Assembly: GCA_000621185.1 (NCBI GenBank)
Contig: KK211225.1
Span: 1-64,000, forward strand
Origin: Franconibacter pulveris DSM 19144
GTDB lineage: Bacteria > Pseudomonadota > Gammaproteobacteria > Enterobacterales > Enterobacteriaceae
DNA length: 64,000 nucleotides
Direction: 5' to 3'
Shown: piece after piece, positions 19,742-28,302 of the stretch
How positions within the stretch are numbered: position 1 is the stretch's first letter
How the letters are laid out: each line of letters starts with the position of its first letter
Program-made: the position numbers and the translations under genes
Notes under the pieces: model-generated
Databases searched by the model: none
Seen by the model: the letters and a program-made list of their open reading frames with translations, nothing else
What the model was told of the DNA's origin: nothing

Positions 19742-22321
19742 ATGAAAAGAAAACTATTAGCCCAGGCCATTGGCATACTGAGCCTGTGCGGCGCGGCGGC
19801 CCCGGCGCTGGCGCTGGAAGCGTGGAATGGACAGGAAGGCGGCGATACGTATCAGGTTATTTTCGCCGGCAACGTGTATAGCAACGCCTGGTGGGTCGGC
19901 GCCAGCAACTGCCCGACCTCCGACGACCCGAGCAACCCGTGGCGCCAGGTACGCGCCGCGACGGCCATTGAAATTACCCAATTCGGCAACCCTTCAAACT
20001 GCGATATTGCAAGCGGCGCGCCCGCGACAAAGCTGCCCGATTACAGCAGCGCCCAGAGTTACCAGAAAGATGACAAAGTTTCTAAAGATGGCGTGAGCTA
20101 TAAAGCGCTGATGCCCATTCCGCCCTCCTCGTTCGCGCCCGGCGAACCGAACCCGTGGATGGCGTATGTCGCCGTGCCGCAGTGGCAGGCGGGCAAGGTG
20201 TATCAACAAGGCGATGTGGTGATGGTGAACGGCCAGGGCTACAAAGCCTGGTTCTACAACGTCGACCAGGATCCGTCAAAAGAGCAAAACCAGAACCCCA
20301 CCGGCGACAACAGTCAGCCCTGGAAGCCGCTTGGCACGCTGAAGGTATGGACCGATCAGGAGCTGGCGAGCGCGCCGACGCTGGATGTACAAAAACTGTA
20401 CCCGGCCGGATCGCTGGTGAGATTCCAGGGGCAGCCTTACGTTTCGCTCGCCACGGTGCAGCATGTGCAGCCGAGCGATCCTTCCCCGTGGGGCATTTTC
20501 ATTGACTGGGCGGGCACCAAAGAGCGGGTCGGCACGCCGAAGTCGGAGTGGCCTGCGCACGTTTACGCCCCGTATGTCGACTTCACCCTGAATACCATTC
20601 CCGATCTCGCCTCGCTGGCGTCGAGCAAAAAGATAACCCACTACACGCTGGCGTTTATCGTCGCCAAAGATGCGAACACCTGTCTGCCCACCTGGGGGAC
20701 AGCCTATAACATCAACGATTACACGCAGTACAGCAAAATCAAGGCGCTGCGCGACGCAGGCGGCGACGTGCAGGTCTCTATCGGCGGCGCCAACAACTCG
20801 CCGCTGGCCGCAGCCTGTAAGAACGTCAACGACCTGCAACAGCACTACTACGATATCGTCGATAACCTGAATCTGAAGGTGCTGGATTTCGATATCGAAG
20901 GCAACTGGGTCGCCGACCACGAATCTATCCAGCGGCGCAATACCGCGCTGAAGATGGTTCAGGAGCGCTGGAAACAGGAAGGCCGCAAGGTGGGGCTGCT
21001 GTTTACGCTGCCTATTTTGCCGACCGGCCTGACGCCGGAAGGCATCTATGTGCTGGAAGACGCGAAAGCCAAAGGCGTGGAATTGACCGGCGTAAACGTC
21101 ATGACCATGGATTACGGCAATACCGTTTGTCAGTCTTCCGGTAAAGAGGGGCAGAATATTCACGGCAAATGCGCCACCTCCGCTATCGACAACCTGTTCC
21201 AGCAGGTGAAGAAGATCTGGCCGGAGAAGAGCGACAGCGCGATTAACGCGATGCTCGGCACCACGCCGATGATTGGCTACAACGACGTACAGGGTGAAAC
21301 TTTTTACCTCTCCGATGCGCGCCTCGTCATGCAGCAGGCGCAGGAGCGGCAGCTTGGGATGATAGGCATCTGGTCGATAGCCCGCGACCAGCCGGGACAG
21401 CAAGGTTATGTCGGCCCGGAAAACAGCGGCCTGACCGCCCAGCAGGCGCCGCTCTATGCCTTCAGCGACGTCTTCTCGCCGTTCACTTCGGCAAGCAGCA
21501 GCAGCGGCGGCGGTAGCCAGCCGACACCAACCCCAACGCCAACACCGTCTAACGTTGCGCCTGTGGCTAACGCCGGGGTTAGCCAGACGGTGCAGGGCGC
21601 GCAGGCGGTTACCCTTGACGGCTCCGGCTCAGCCGACGCGGACGGCGATACGCTGACCTACCAGTGGCAGCAAACCAGCGGGCCGAGCGTAACGCTCAGC
21701 AATGCGAATCAGGCGCGCAGCACCTTCACGCCGCCTTCTTCGCAGCATGCCGAGTATGGCTTCCGCCTGACGGTCAACGACGGGCAGCACAGCGCCTATG
21801 CGGACACCTCAGTCACGGTGCTGGAAGCGTCTCAGCCCGTCGCACCCACGATTAATCTGGCCTCCTCCTTCCAGGGACAAAGCGGCAGTACCATTGTGGT
21901 TACCGCCACCGCCGCCGACCCGGACAGCAGCAGCGAACAATTGCGCTGGAGCTGGACGGTGCCGAGCGGAATTGGCCAGGTTACGGGGCAGGACAGCAAT
22001 ACGCTGACCATCGTCGCTTCGAACGTCACCGCCACGCAGTCGTTCCCGCTGGCGGTAAGGGTAACTGACCAGAGCGGCCTGAGCGCTAACGCGTCGACCA
22101 CGCTGCAGATAAACCCGCTGCCGCAGCCTTCAGGCGGCGACTTCCAGTACGTTTATCCGCAGAACATCAGCCAGTACAAGGCGGGCACTCGCGTGAAAGG
22201 TAAAGACGGCAATATTTACGAGTGTAAACCGTTCCCTTATGCCGGCTGGTGTAAAGGCGCAGCCTGGTCATACGCGCCGGGCGCAGGTCTGAACTGGGCT
22301 GATGCCTGGATCAAACGTTAA
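19742..22321 (+). CDS. chiA: Secreted GH18 chitinase related to E. coli ChiA
   Basis: This 859-residue secreted chitinase begins MKRKLLAQAIG with a signal peptide ending APALALE. The N-terminal 240 residues hold several aromatic-rich chitin-binding-like modules (EAWNGQEGGDTYQV, YKALMPI, YKAWFYNVDQD). The GH18 domain runs from about residue 273 (HVYAPYVDFTLN) to 590, with VLDFDIEGNW and catalytic Glu386. It closely resembles the same region of E. coli ChiA, which is known to leave the cell through the gsp system. Unlike E. coli ChiA it has one rather than several WN-QGG modules, and it adds a C-terminal PKD domain (about 605 to 695), an Ig-like domain, and an 58-residue chitin-binding end (YPQNISQYKAGTRVKGK). 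The start is chosen at 19742 because the signal peptide follows directly. Confidence 0.92.
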   Translation: MKRKLLAQAIGILSLCGAAAPALALEAWNGQEGGDTYQVIFAGNVYSNAWWVGASNCPTSDDPSNPWRQVRAATAIEITQFGNPSNCDIASGAPATKLPDYSSAQSYQKDDKVSKDGVSYKALMPIPPSSFAPGEPNPWMAYVAVPQWQAGKVYQQGDVVMVNGQGYKAWFYNVDQDPSKEQNQNPTGDNSQPWKPLGTLKVWTDQELASAPTLDVQKLYPAGSLVRFQGQPYVSLATVQHVQPSDPSPWGIFIDWAGTKERVGTPKSEWPAHVYAPYVDFTLNTIPDLASLASSKKITHYTLAFIVAKDANTCLPTWGTAYNINDYTQYSKIKALRDAGGDVQVSIGGANNSPLAAACKNVNDLQQHYYDIVDNLNLKVLDFDIEGNWVADHESIQRRNTALKMVQERWKQEGRKVGLLFTLPILPTGLTPEGIYVLEDAKAKGVELTGVNVMTMDYGNTVCQSSGKEGQNIHGKCATSAIDNLFQQVKKIWPEKSDSAINAMLGTTPMIGYNDVQGETFYLSDARLVMQQAQERQLGMIGIWSIARDQPGQQGYVGPENSGLTAQQAPLYAFSDVFSPFTSASSSSGGGSQPTPTPTPTPSNVAPVANAGVSQTVQGAQAVTLDGSGSADADGDTLTYQWQQTSGPSVTLSNANQARSTFTPPSSQHAEYGFRLTVNDGQHSAYADTSVTVLEASQPVAPTINLASSFQGQSGSTIVVTATAADPDSSSEQLRWSWTVPSGIGQVTGQDSNTLTIVASNVTATQSFPLAVRVTDQSGLSANASTTLQINPLPQPSGGDFQYVYPQNISQYKAGTRVKGKDGNIYECKPFPYAGWCKGAAWSYAPGAGLNWADAWIKR

Positions 22322-22335
22322 TCAGAAGTCTGCCC

Positions 22336-22360
22336 AGGGCGCCGCGCGCGGCGGCGCCCT
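22336..22360 (+). other. GC-rich leader hairpin before the lytic transglycosylase
   Basis: AGGGCGCCGC and GCGGCGCCCT form a perfect 10-base stem around a 5-base loop, ending just before the TCAGGAG ribosome site of the next gene. No T run follows. It may lower or protect downstream expression relative to the chitinase. Confidence 0.5.
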
Positions 22361-22378
22361 GTCAGTCAGGAGAAAAGC

Positions 22379-22813
22379 ATGAAAGCCTGTTTCGCATTGC
22401 CGCTTTACGCCGTGAGCCTGATGGCGCAGGCTACCTGCTGGGACGAGGCGGCTTACTATTTTAATCTCGACCCGAAGCTGCTTAACGCCATCGCGCAGGT
22501 GGAATCGGGCATGAACCCTGAAGCGATAAACGTCAACACGAACGGCAGCTATGACGTGGGGCTGATGCAAATCAACAGCACTCATTTTGCGCGATTGCGT
22601 AAACTTGGCGTTGATGAAGTTTTGCTGATGCAGGATCCGTGCGTGTCGGTGCTGGTCGGCGCTTCCATCTTATCGCAGATGGTGAAAACCTACGGCTATA
22701 CCTGGGAGGCCATCGGCGCGTATAACGCAGGCACCAGCGAAAGCCGCCACGGTTTGCGTATGCGCTATGCCTGGAAAGTGTGGCAGCGCTATCAGCGCTT
22801 GAAGGGATTATAA
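22379..22813 (+). CDS. Small secreted lytic transglycosylase (SLT family)
   Basis: This 144-residue protein has a signal peptide (cleavage near QAT/CW) and one SLT domain of the IagB/PilT type. The catalytic Glu42 lies in AIAQVESGMNPEAIN, and GLMQIN and AYNAG complete the fold motifs. Such enzymes cut peptidoglycan strands to make room for envelope-spanning machines, here most simply the T2SS. Alternatively it could be exported cargo. It sits 57 bases after the chitinase behind GGAG and points at gspC. Confidence 0.88.
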   Translation: MKACFALPLYAVSLMAQATCWDEAAYYFNLDPKLLNAIAQVESGMNPEAINVNTNGSYDVGLMQINSTHFARLRKLGVDEVLLMQDPCVSVLVGASILSQMVKTYGYTWEAIGAYNAGTSESRHGLRMRYAWKVWQRYQRLKGL

Positions 22814-22837
22814 CCGGCAAGCATTTCCCCACCGGTT
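22812..22837. other. Hairpin after the lytic transglycosylase
   Basis: AACCGG and CCGGTT form a 6-base stem beginning inside the transglycosylase stop codon. The loop is long and there is no T run, so terminator activity is uncertain. Confidence 0.35.
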
Positions 22838-22851
22838 ATGTTATTAACAGG

Positions 22852-22901
22852 CTCGCTAAAACCCACTCTCTGAATTTTCTGTCGCCACCGGTTTTAGCGA
22901 G
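22852..22901. repeat. 12-base perfect inverted repeat between convergent genes
   Basis: CTCGCTAAAACC and GGTTTTAGCGAG match perfectly over 12 bases with 26 bases between. The repeat lies in the gap between the plus-strand transglycosylase and the minus-strand gspC, 6 bases from the gspC stop. It probably acts as a stop or stabilising structure for both transcripts. Confidence 0.6.
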
Positions 22902-22907
22902 AAGCGA

Positions 22908-23366
22908 TTATGCGCTCTGTTTTTGATAGTCCGGCGCCGGCAATTTAATATTCTGATCGACGCCCTGATAATTCACCTGAATATGATCTTTGCTGATGCC
23001 GGTCACCCGGGCATTTTCGTACCCTTTCAGCGTTTCCCCGACATGATAAATAACCTGCTCGTTTCCTTGTTTAACCACCGTGGCGGAAAGATCTTTATCA
23101 TCGCTGAAAATAATACCGCTGATATCCAGCGCCAGCTGCGGCGCACTTGCCTGAACGTCAGGCGTGGTCGGCGCCGCGTTAAAGAGCGCAAGCGTGACGG
23201 GCGATGCGGGCGTACTGGCCACGACCGGGGCGGCTGCAAGCTGCTCGCGCGTCTGCGACCAGCTCAACCAGCCGCTGGCGGTCTGCGCCACTCCGGCCAG
23301 AGCGATAATGCCGCATAATGCCGGCGCGAAATATTTTTTAATAGCAGGGGTCATCATATTCTTCAC
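22908..23366 (-). CDS. gspC: Short GspC-like protein without PDZ domain
   Basis: This 152-residue protein has one membrane segment (about residues 12 to 30, with ALCGIIALAGVAQTASGW), a Pro/Ala linker, and a C-terminal homology region (about 80 to 145) with LALDISGIIFSDDKDLSATV, IYHVGETLKGYENARV and HIQVNYQGVDQNIKL. This matches the HR domain of GspC, which joins the inner-membrane platform to the secretin. GspC is usually 270 to 310 residues and ends in a PDZ or coiled-coil domain; here the chain stops after the HR domain. The gene lies far from gspD and points the other way. The start shown is GTG at 23366; ATG at 23357 is an alternative, and neither ribosome site is strong. The 269 bases upstream are AT-rich and hold no gene I can see. 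Confidence 0.8.
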   Translation of the reverse strand: MKNMMTPAIKKYFAPALCGIIALAGVAQTASGWLSWSQTREQLAAAPVVASTPASPVTLALFNAAPTTPDVQASAPQLALDISGIIFSDDKDLSATVVKQGNEQVIYHVGETLKGYENARVTGISKDHIQVNYQGVDQNIKLPAPDYQKQSA

Positions 23367-23635
23367 TATTTAAATTTAAGCTTGAATTATTGCCGTAATT
23401 CACTTGAGGATTTACGACGTCATATTTAATGAGAGAATTCTAACAACCCCGAATTTTATTAGCCAGCGAATCATTCACCAGCACAATAAATCAAAAAAGG
23501 ACCTTTTCCTTAATTAATAGAAGAAGTTAACCAAAAAGGAACAATTAAGCAGCGCAGAATTCGACTTTCAGAAAGAGTGAATAAATAAATCGGGATGATA
23601 TTGCGGCCGGTTAACAGCCAGCCGCCTCGTTACGA

Positions 23636-25282
23636 TTAACTGCCGGTGCGCGCCACCGCATCGCGGCTCGCCAGCGCCCGCTCGTCGCCGGTCAACTCGC
23701 TTAAATGGCCCTGGCGCATCTCCAGCAGACGGTCTGCGTGAATAAAATAGTGATCGTCGTGGCTGATGGCGAAGATGGTTTTACCCATCTGCTGCATCAG
23801 CGGCAGCAGTACCTGATAAAACTCGCGGCGGAAATGAGGGTCCTGATCCGCCGCCCATTCATCCAGCAGGATAATATCGCGATCTTCCGCCAGCGCCAGC
23901 AGCAGCGCCACGCGCTTTTTCTGCCCTTTCGAAAGCTTAAGGTTAAGAATTTTGCCGTTATCCAGCTCCAGCTTCCCGGCCATTTTCAGCCGGTTCAGCC
24001 ACGCGTCCACCAGCGCCGGGTCGGCCTCTTCGCCCTGCGGCCCCAGCAGCTTGTCGAAAAGCCAGACGTCGGTGAAGACCGCCGAGAAGTGCTGGCGATA
24101 AGCCTCCATTTCGCTTGTGGCAATCACCTTACCATCGAGCAAAATGTCGCCGCTGGCAGGCTCATAAAGGCCAGTGAGCAGCATGGCGAGCGTGGATTTG
24201 CCGCTGCCGTTGCCGCCAATCAGAAACAGCAGTTCGCCGCGCTTGATCGTAAGATTCAGCGGCCCGACGCCGAAGCTGCCGTCGCTGTATTTAAAGGTGA
24301 CGTCGCGAAGCTCAAGCGTTTGCCAGTCGGCAAACTTTTGCGGGCGTTTAAAGGCGGGCTCGTAATCAGCCAGCTGGAACTGCTTCAGTTTGTTAAACGC
24401 CACCTGAGCGGTAAGCAGCGTCGGCAGCGCCCCCATGGCGGAAAGCAGCGGCGTGCGTAAAAAGAGCAGCGCCAGCGAGTAGGTCGCCGCCACGTTGGTA
24501 TCGGCCCAGCCAAGGCCGTTCGCCATCCAGAACACCAGCCCAATTACGCCAAGCATCATGATGTTGGACCAGTTCACTGCGCTCAGGTGGAAGGTGTCGG
24601 CGCGAATAATGTGCTGGCGGTAGCTTTGCGCATCCGGCTTGTAAACCTGGTCGAAAATGTATTCGGCGCGCTCGCGGTTGAGCGCCAGCTCCTTACGCCC
24701 TTCCAGCAGGGTCTGGAAGTCGTTGTAAAGGCTCTCTTCCACTTCACGAAGCGTGGCGATGTGCTTATAAACGCGCTGCACCAGCAGGTAGCCTATCCAC
24801 AGCGTGATAGCTATCCACACGGCGGTGACCAGCAGCATTTTCGACGACAGCCAGCCTAAGTAAACGGCGCTGCCGATCGTCAGAATTATCCCCTGCACCA
24901 GCTCCGGCAAACGCACAAAGGCGACCGTGATATTACGAACGTCGCTGGTAAGCCCCGCCAGCAGCGTGGCGCTGCCGAGCTTTTCCACTTGTTCAACCGG
25001 CGTATCCATAATGCGCTTGATGAATTCGCTGCGCAGGCGATAAACAAAATGGTGGCCGAGCATCGTTAACGCCAGCTGCGAGGCGAGCGTCACGGCCATC
25101 AGCAGCAACAGCAGGCCGAGAAACGCCGGCAATACCGCAAGCGATAAATCGACGGTCGCGATGAGACGTTGGTTAATAAAAGCGATAAGGCCAATACCCA
25201 GCGCGGCGCTGGCGAGGCTTAACGCCAGCACCAGCACAAACGGCAGACGGTACTGGCGCCAGACAAGGCGCAGAAGTTCCAT
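23636..25282 (-). CDS. yojI: ABC exporter YojI (microcin J25 export family)
   Basis: This 548-residue half-transporter fuses six membrane helices and a nucleotide-binding domain. The NBD shows Walker [10 protein letters not shown], signature LSKGQKKR, and Walker [13 protein letters not shown]. coli YojI exports microcin J25 together with TolC, and the gene sits next to alkB there as here. The start at 25282 ([11 protein letters not shown]) matches the E. coli protein; upstream codons are not needed. It is transcribed in the same direction as ada-alkB, 78 bases further on. Confidence 0.93.
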   Translation of the reverse strand: MELLRLVWRQYRLPFVLVLALSLASAALGIGLIAFINQRLIATVDLSLAVLPAFLGLLLLLMAVTLASQLALTMLGHHFVYRLRSEFIKRIMDTPVEQVEKLGSATLLAGLTSDVRNITVAFVRLPELVQGIILTIGSAVYLGWLSSKMLLVTAVWIAITLWIGYLLVQRVYKHIATLREVEESLYNDFQTLLEGRKELALNRERAEYIFDQVYKPDAQSYRQHIIRADTFHLSAVNWSNIMMLGVIGLVFWMANGLGWADTNVAATYSLALLFLRTPLLSAMGALPTLLTAQVAFNKLKQFQLADYEPAFKRPQKFADWQTLELRDVTFKYSDGSFGVGPLNLTIKRGELLFLIGGNGSGKSTLAMLLTGLYEPASGDILLDGKVIATSEMEAYRQHFSAVFTDVWLFDKLLGPQGEEADPALVDAWLNRLKMAGKLELDNGKILNLKLSKGQKKRVALLLALAEDRDIILLDEWAADQDPHFRREFYQVLLPLMQQMGKTIFAISHDDHYFIHADRLLEMRQGHLSELTGDERALASRDAVARTGS

Positions 25283-25360
25283 AAAAGCGGCTACCCACAG
25301 AAAACAAAACAGCGAGCAGTTTAAACGGCGCGAACGCGACGGCAAGAATAATTCTTATTT

Positions 25361-26008
25361 TTATTCGCCGTCGCCCGCCTGGCGGAAGGTAAGGTTGTAA
25401 CGCCAGGGCCCGGTATCGGGATGGCAGCCAGGCTTCAACGGCTGGACGCCATGATAATAAAGGCGCGACGGCCCGCCCCATACCACGACGTCGCCGTGCT
25501 CAAGCAGCAGCCTTTTAACCGGATCGCTGCGCTTGAGGCCGCCCCACTGAAACACCGCAGGTAGCCCAAGCGAGACGGAAACAATGGGCGCGCGCAGGTC
25601 AGGCTCGTCCTTATCCTGATGCAGCGAGAGCTTTGCCCCCGGCGCGTAGCGGTTAATCAGACAAGCGTCCGGCTGGAAATCGGGATAGCCTGCCGCCCGG
25701 GCCGCGTCGTCGCAAAGCGTGCGAAAGGCGGGCGGCATTTCAGGCCAGGGTTTACCGGTAAGCGGGTCGTGATGCGCGTAGCGGTAGCCGCTGCGGCTGC
25801 TGGTCCAGCCGAGCGGGCCGCAGCTGGTCATCGCCACCGACATGGTATAGCCGCCCGGCGTAATCATCTGGCGAAACGGCGACTGCGCCGCCACCTGCGC
25901 GATAGTCGCCAGCAGTTCAGCGGCGGTGGCGAAGGCGAACCGGCGCAATATCACCGCGCCGTCATCAAGCGGCTCCCGCCAGGGGGGCTGGTCGGCAAAC
26001 AGATCCAT
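25361..26008 (-). CDS. alkB: Oxidative DNA demethylase AlkB
   Basis: AlkB is an Fe(II)/2-oxoglutarate dioxygenase that removes 1-methyladenine and 3-methylcytosine from DNA and RNA. The 215-residue protein keeps the metal ligands His130, Asp132 (LSLHQDKDEPD) and His186 (YYHGVQ), and the 2-oxoglutarate arginine in WRYNLTFR. Its start overlaps the ada stop by one base (TAATG), so the two are one operon and expected to be induced together by methylated Ada. Confidence 0.97.
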   Translation of the reverse strand: MDLFADQPPWREPLDDGAVILRRFAFATAAELLATIAQVAAQSPFRQMITPGGYTMSVAMTSCGPLGWTSSRSGYRYAHHDPLTGKPWPEMPPAFRTLCDDAARAAGYPDFQPDACLINRYAPGAKLSLHQDKDEPDLRAPIVSVSLGLPAVFQWGGLKRSDPVKRLLLEHGDVVVWGGPSRLYYHGVQPLKPGCHPDTGPWRYNLTFRQAGDGE

Positions 26009-27078
26009 TAGCTCTCCTTTTTCTTTATTTTTGCTTCGCGCGCCAGCAATGCGGCCTTGCGCTCAACGCCCCAGCGGTAGCCCGAGAGCGCCCCGTCGCT
26101 GCGCACAACACGGTGACAAGGGATCGCCACCGCCAGTTTATTGGCGGCGCAGGCGCTCGCCACCGCCCGCACGGCGCCAGGCTTGCCAATCTTTTGCGCC
26201 AGTTCGCTGTAGCTGAGCGTGCTGCCGGCGGGAATGGCGCGCAGCGCCTGCCAGACCTGCTGCTGAAAGGCGGTGCCGCGAATATCGAGCGGCAGCGTCC
26301 ACTCTCCTGCCGGTGCGTCAAGAAACGCCACCACCTGCGCGACGCGGTCGTGAAAATCAGCGTCCTGCGAAGGTTGCGCATGGGGAAAGAGCGTTAATAG
26401 CTCAGACTCAAGCCGCTCGCGGCTTTCGCCAGGCAAAATAGCGCAGACTCCCCGTTCGCTTTGCGCCACCAGACACAGGCCCAACTGGCAGGAAACTATC
26501 GTCCAGTCGACCGGGGCGCTTTCGCCGCCGCGTAAATATTGCCGCGGCGTCATGCCAAGCGCCGCGTCGGCTTCGCGATAAAAAGCGCTGCCGGAGGCAT
26601 AGCCGGAGGCGTAAATCGCCCCGGTCACGCTCTCACCGTCGCGCAACGCCTTACGCAGCTTTTGCCCCCGCAGCGCCTGCTGCCAGGCTTTGGGTGTAAG
26701 CCCGGTTACCGATTTAAACAGCCGATGAAAGTGGTAAGGACTCATCGCCGCGCTTTGCGCCAGCTCCGCGAGGGTTAACGGGGCGATGCTCGTCTCCATT
26801 TGTCGGCAGGCGGCGGCGATACGCATCGCCTTCTGCTGCTGCGGCGGCGTCTTATCGGGCTGGCAGCGCTTGCAGGGACGAAACCCCGCGGCCAGCGCGC
26901 CGGCGGCATCGGGGTAAAAACGAACATTGTCGCGCAGCGGGCGACGGGCGCGGCAGGAGGGACGGCAGAAGATGCCGGTGGTCACCACCGCGAAGACAAA
27001 GCGCTCGTCCGCACGGGCATCGCGGCTTTCCACCGCCTGCCAGCGCGCCTGCTCAGACGTAAAATCGTCGCGTTTCAT
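26008..27078 (-). CDS. ada: Adaptive-response regulator and DNA methyltransferase Ada
   Basis: Ada repairs methylphosphotriesters and O6-methylguanine and then activates its own regulon. The 356 residues show the zinc ligands Cys38, Cys42, Cys69 and Cys72 (Cys38 accepts the triester methyl group), an AraC-type helix-turn-helix (LAELAQSAAMSPYHFHRLFKSVTG), and the C-terminal methyltransferase with AIPCHRVVR, Cys321 being the acceptor. Numbering is identical to E. coli Ada. The ribosome site is GAGGAG. A candidate Ada box lies 67 bases upstream. alkB follows with a one-base overlap. Confidence 0.97.
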   Translation of the reverse strand: MKRDDFTSEQARWQAVESRDARADERFVFAVVTTGIFCRPSCRARRPLRDNVRFYPDAAGALAAGFRPCKRCQPDKTPPQQQKAMRIAAACRQMETSIAPLTLAELAQSAAMSPYHFHRLFKSVTGLTPKAWQQALRGQKLRKALRDGESVTGAIYASGYASGSAFYREADAALGMTPRQYLRGGESAPVDWTIVSCQLGLCLVAQSERGVCAILPGESRERLESELLTLFPHAQPSQDADFHDRVAQVVAFLDAPAGEWTLPLDIRGTAFQQQVWQALRAIPAGSTLSYSELAQKIGKPGAVRAVASACAANKLAVAIPCHRVVRSDGALSGYRWGVERKAALLAREAKIKKKES

Positions 27079-27144
27079 AACAGACTCCTCTTTTATAAGG
27101 TAGCCCTACTCTGCCCTTACGGCACGCGTGAAAAACCCGCCTTC

Positions 27145-27157
27145 TTGCTTTTTAATT
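27145..27157 (-). promoter_or_regulatory. Candidate Ada box upstream of ada
   Basis: On the minus strand AATTAAAAAGCAA fits the AAT-N6-GCAA form of the E. coli ada operator (AATTAAAGCGCAA). It overlaps the stop codon of apbE and lies 67 bases before the ada ATG, a plausible distance for activation by methylated Ada. Confidence 0.55.
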
Positions 27158-28195
27158 TTTATCACTCAGCAGAAAAGCGTGAAACGACGGCGACATCCAG
27201 GCCGAGAATCCGTTCTCCTCTTTAGTGACCAGATAGACCGCAAGGCCCTCTTTCAGCGCCACCGCTTTGGCTTTCTCCGGCCCCAGGACCATGAGCCCGG
27301 TATCCCAGCCATCCGCCTCCAGCGCCGTGGGCGCGATAACGGTCGCGGAAACCAGCTTATGGGTGATTGGCCGTCCGGTGGCGGGGTCAATAACGTGCGA
27401 AAGCCGTTTACCGTCGAGCTCATAGTAGTTGCGGTAGCTGCCGGAAGTGCTGATGCCGTGGCCGTTAATATCGACAATCGCCTGAACGGCGTTTTGCTGG
27501 TCGGTCGGCTTCTGGATAGCCACGCGCCACGGCTGCCCCTGCGGGTTGTCGCCCCGGCTTGAGAGCGCGCCGCCGACAGAGACCAGATAGCGGCTTATCC
27601 CTTCGCGCTCCATCAGGCGCGCCAGGCCATCGGCCGCGTACCCTTCGCCGACGGTTGAAAGGTCCACATAAAGATCCGGCAGATCTTTTTGCAGATACTG
27701 CTGTCCTGCGCGGTTTATCACCGAAAGATGCTGCAGGCCGGTGCGCGCCTTCGCCGCCGCGATTTGTCTGTCATCCGGCGTTTTCACCGGCTGCTTGTCG
27801 GGGCCGAATCCCCATAAATTCACCAGCGGGCCGACGGTGATGTCCATCGCGCCATCGGTTTTTGCGCCGATGCGCAACGACAGCGTCACGATATCGCTCA
27901 TCGACTCGTCCACCGGCCAGGGCTGCGTGCTGCGGGAATGGTTAAAGCGCATCAACGCCGAGTCGTTTTTCCAGGTAGAAAGCCGCTGGTCGTCGCCGTC
28001 GAGCTGCGCCTGGATTTTCTTGCGCAACTCTTCTGCGCGTGCGCGTTCAACGCCCGCCAGACTTACGCGCCAGAACGTGCCCATGGTTTTGCCTTCCAGC
28101 ACAAGGGGCTGCGCTTCGGTTGATGATGAATTGTCGCAGCCGGCAAGAAGTAATGCGCAGGCCATAAGGCTCGCGCAAAGAGAGTGAAACTTCAT
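27152..28195 (-). CDS. apbE: FAD:protein FMN transferase ApbE (lipoprotein)
   Basis: ApbE attaches FMN covalently to threonine of periplasmic or membrane targets such as NqrB, NqrC and RnfG. The 347-residue protein begins with a lipoprotein signal peptide with lipobox LLAGC, Cys20 being the lipidated residue. The fold is marked by GKTMGTFWRVSL, VDLSTVGEGYAADGLA and SHVIDPATGRPI. It lies between ompC and ada in the same order as in E. coli. The next gene, ada, starts 73 bases after it. Confidence 0.95.
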   Translation of the reverse strand: MKFHSLCASLMACALLLAGCDNSSSTEAQPLVLEGKTMGTFWRVSLAGVERARAEELRKKIQAQLDGDDQRLSTWKNDSALMRFNHSRSTQPWPVDESMSDIVTLSLRIGAKTDGAMDITVGPLVNLWGFGPDKQPVKTPDDRQIAAAKARTGLQHLSVINRAGQQYLQKDLPDLYVDLSTVGEGYAADGLARLMEREGISRYLVSVGGALSSRGDNPQGQPWRVAIQKPTDQQNAVQAIVDINGHGISTSGSYRNYYELDGKRLSHVIDPATGRPITHKLVSATVIAPTALEADGWDTGLMVLGPEKAKAVALKEGLAVYLVTKEENGFSAWMSPSFHAFLLSDKN

Positions 28196-28261
28196 TTTAT
28201 ATCCTCAAACTTACGCGGCGACAGGGTACAACAAAAGTGGGCGACGTTGGCGGCGGAGCAA

Positions 28262-28286
28262 TAAAAAAGGGGCCCGCAGGCCCCTT
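28262..28286 (-). terminator. Intrinsic terminator of ompC
   Basis: On the minus strand AAGGGGCC-TGC-GGGCCCCTT forms a stem that is followed by a T run. It starts about 17 bases after the ompC stop codon. Confidence 0.85.
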
Positions 28287-28302
28287 ACGCAGATATACAA
28301 GC

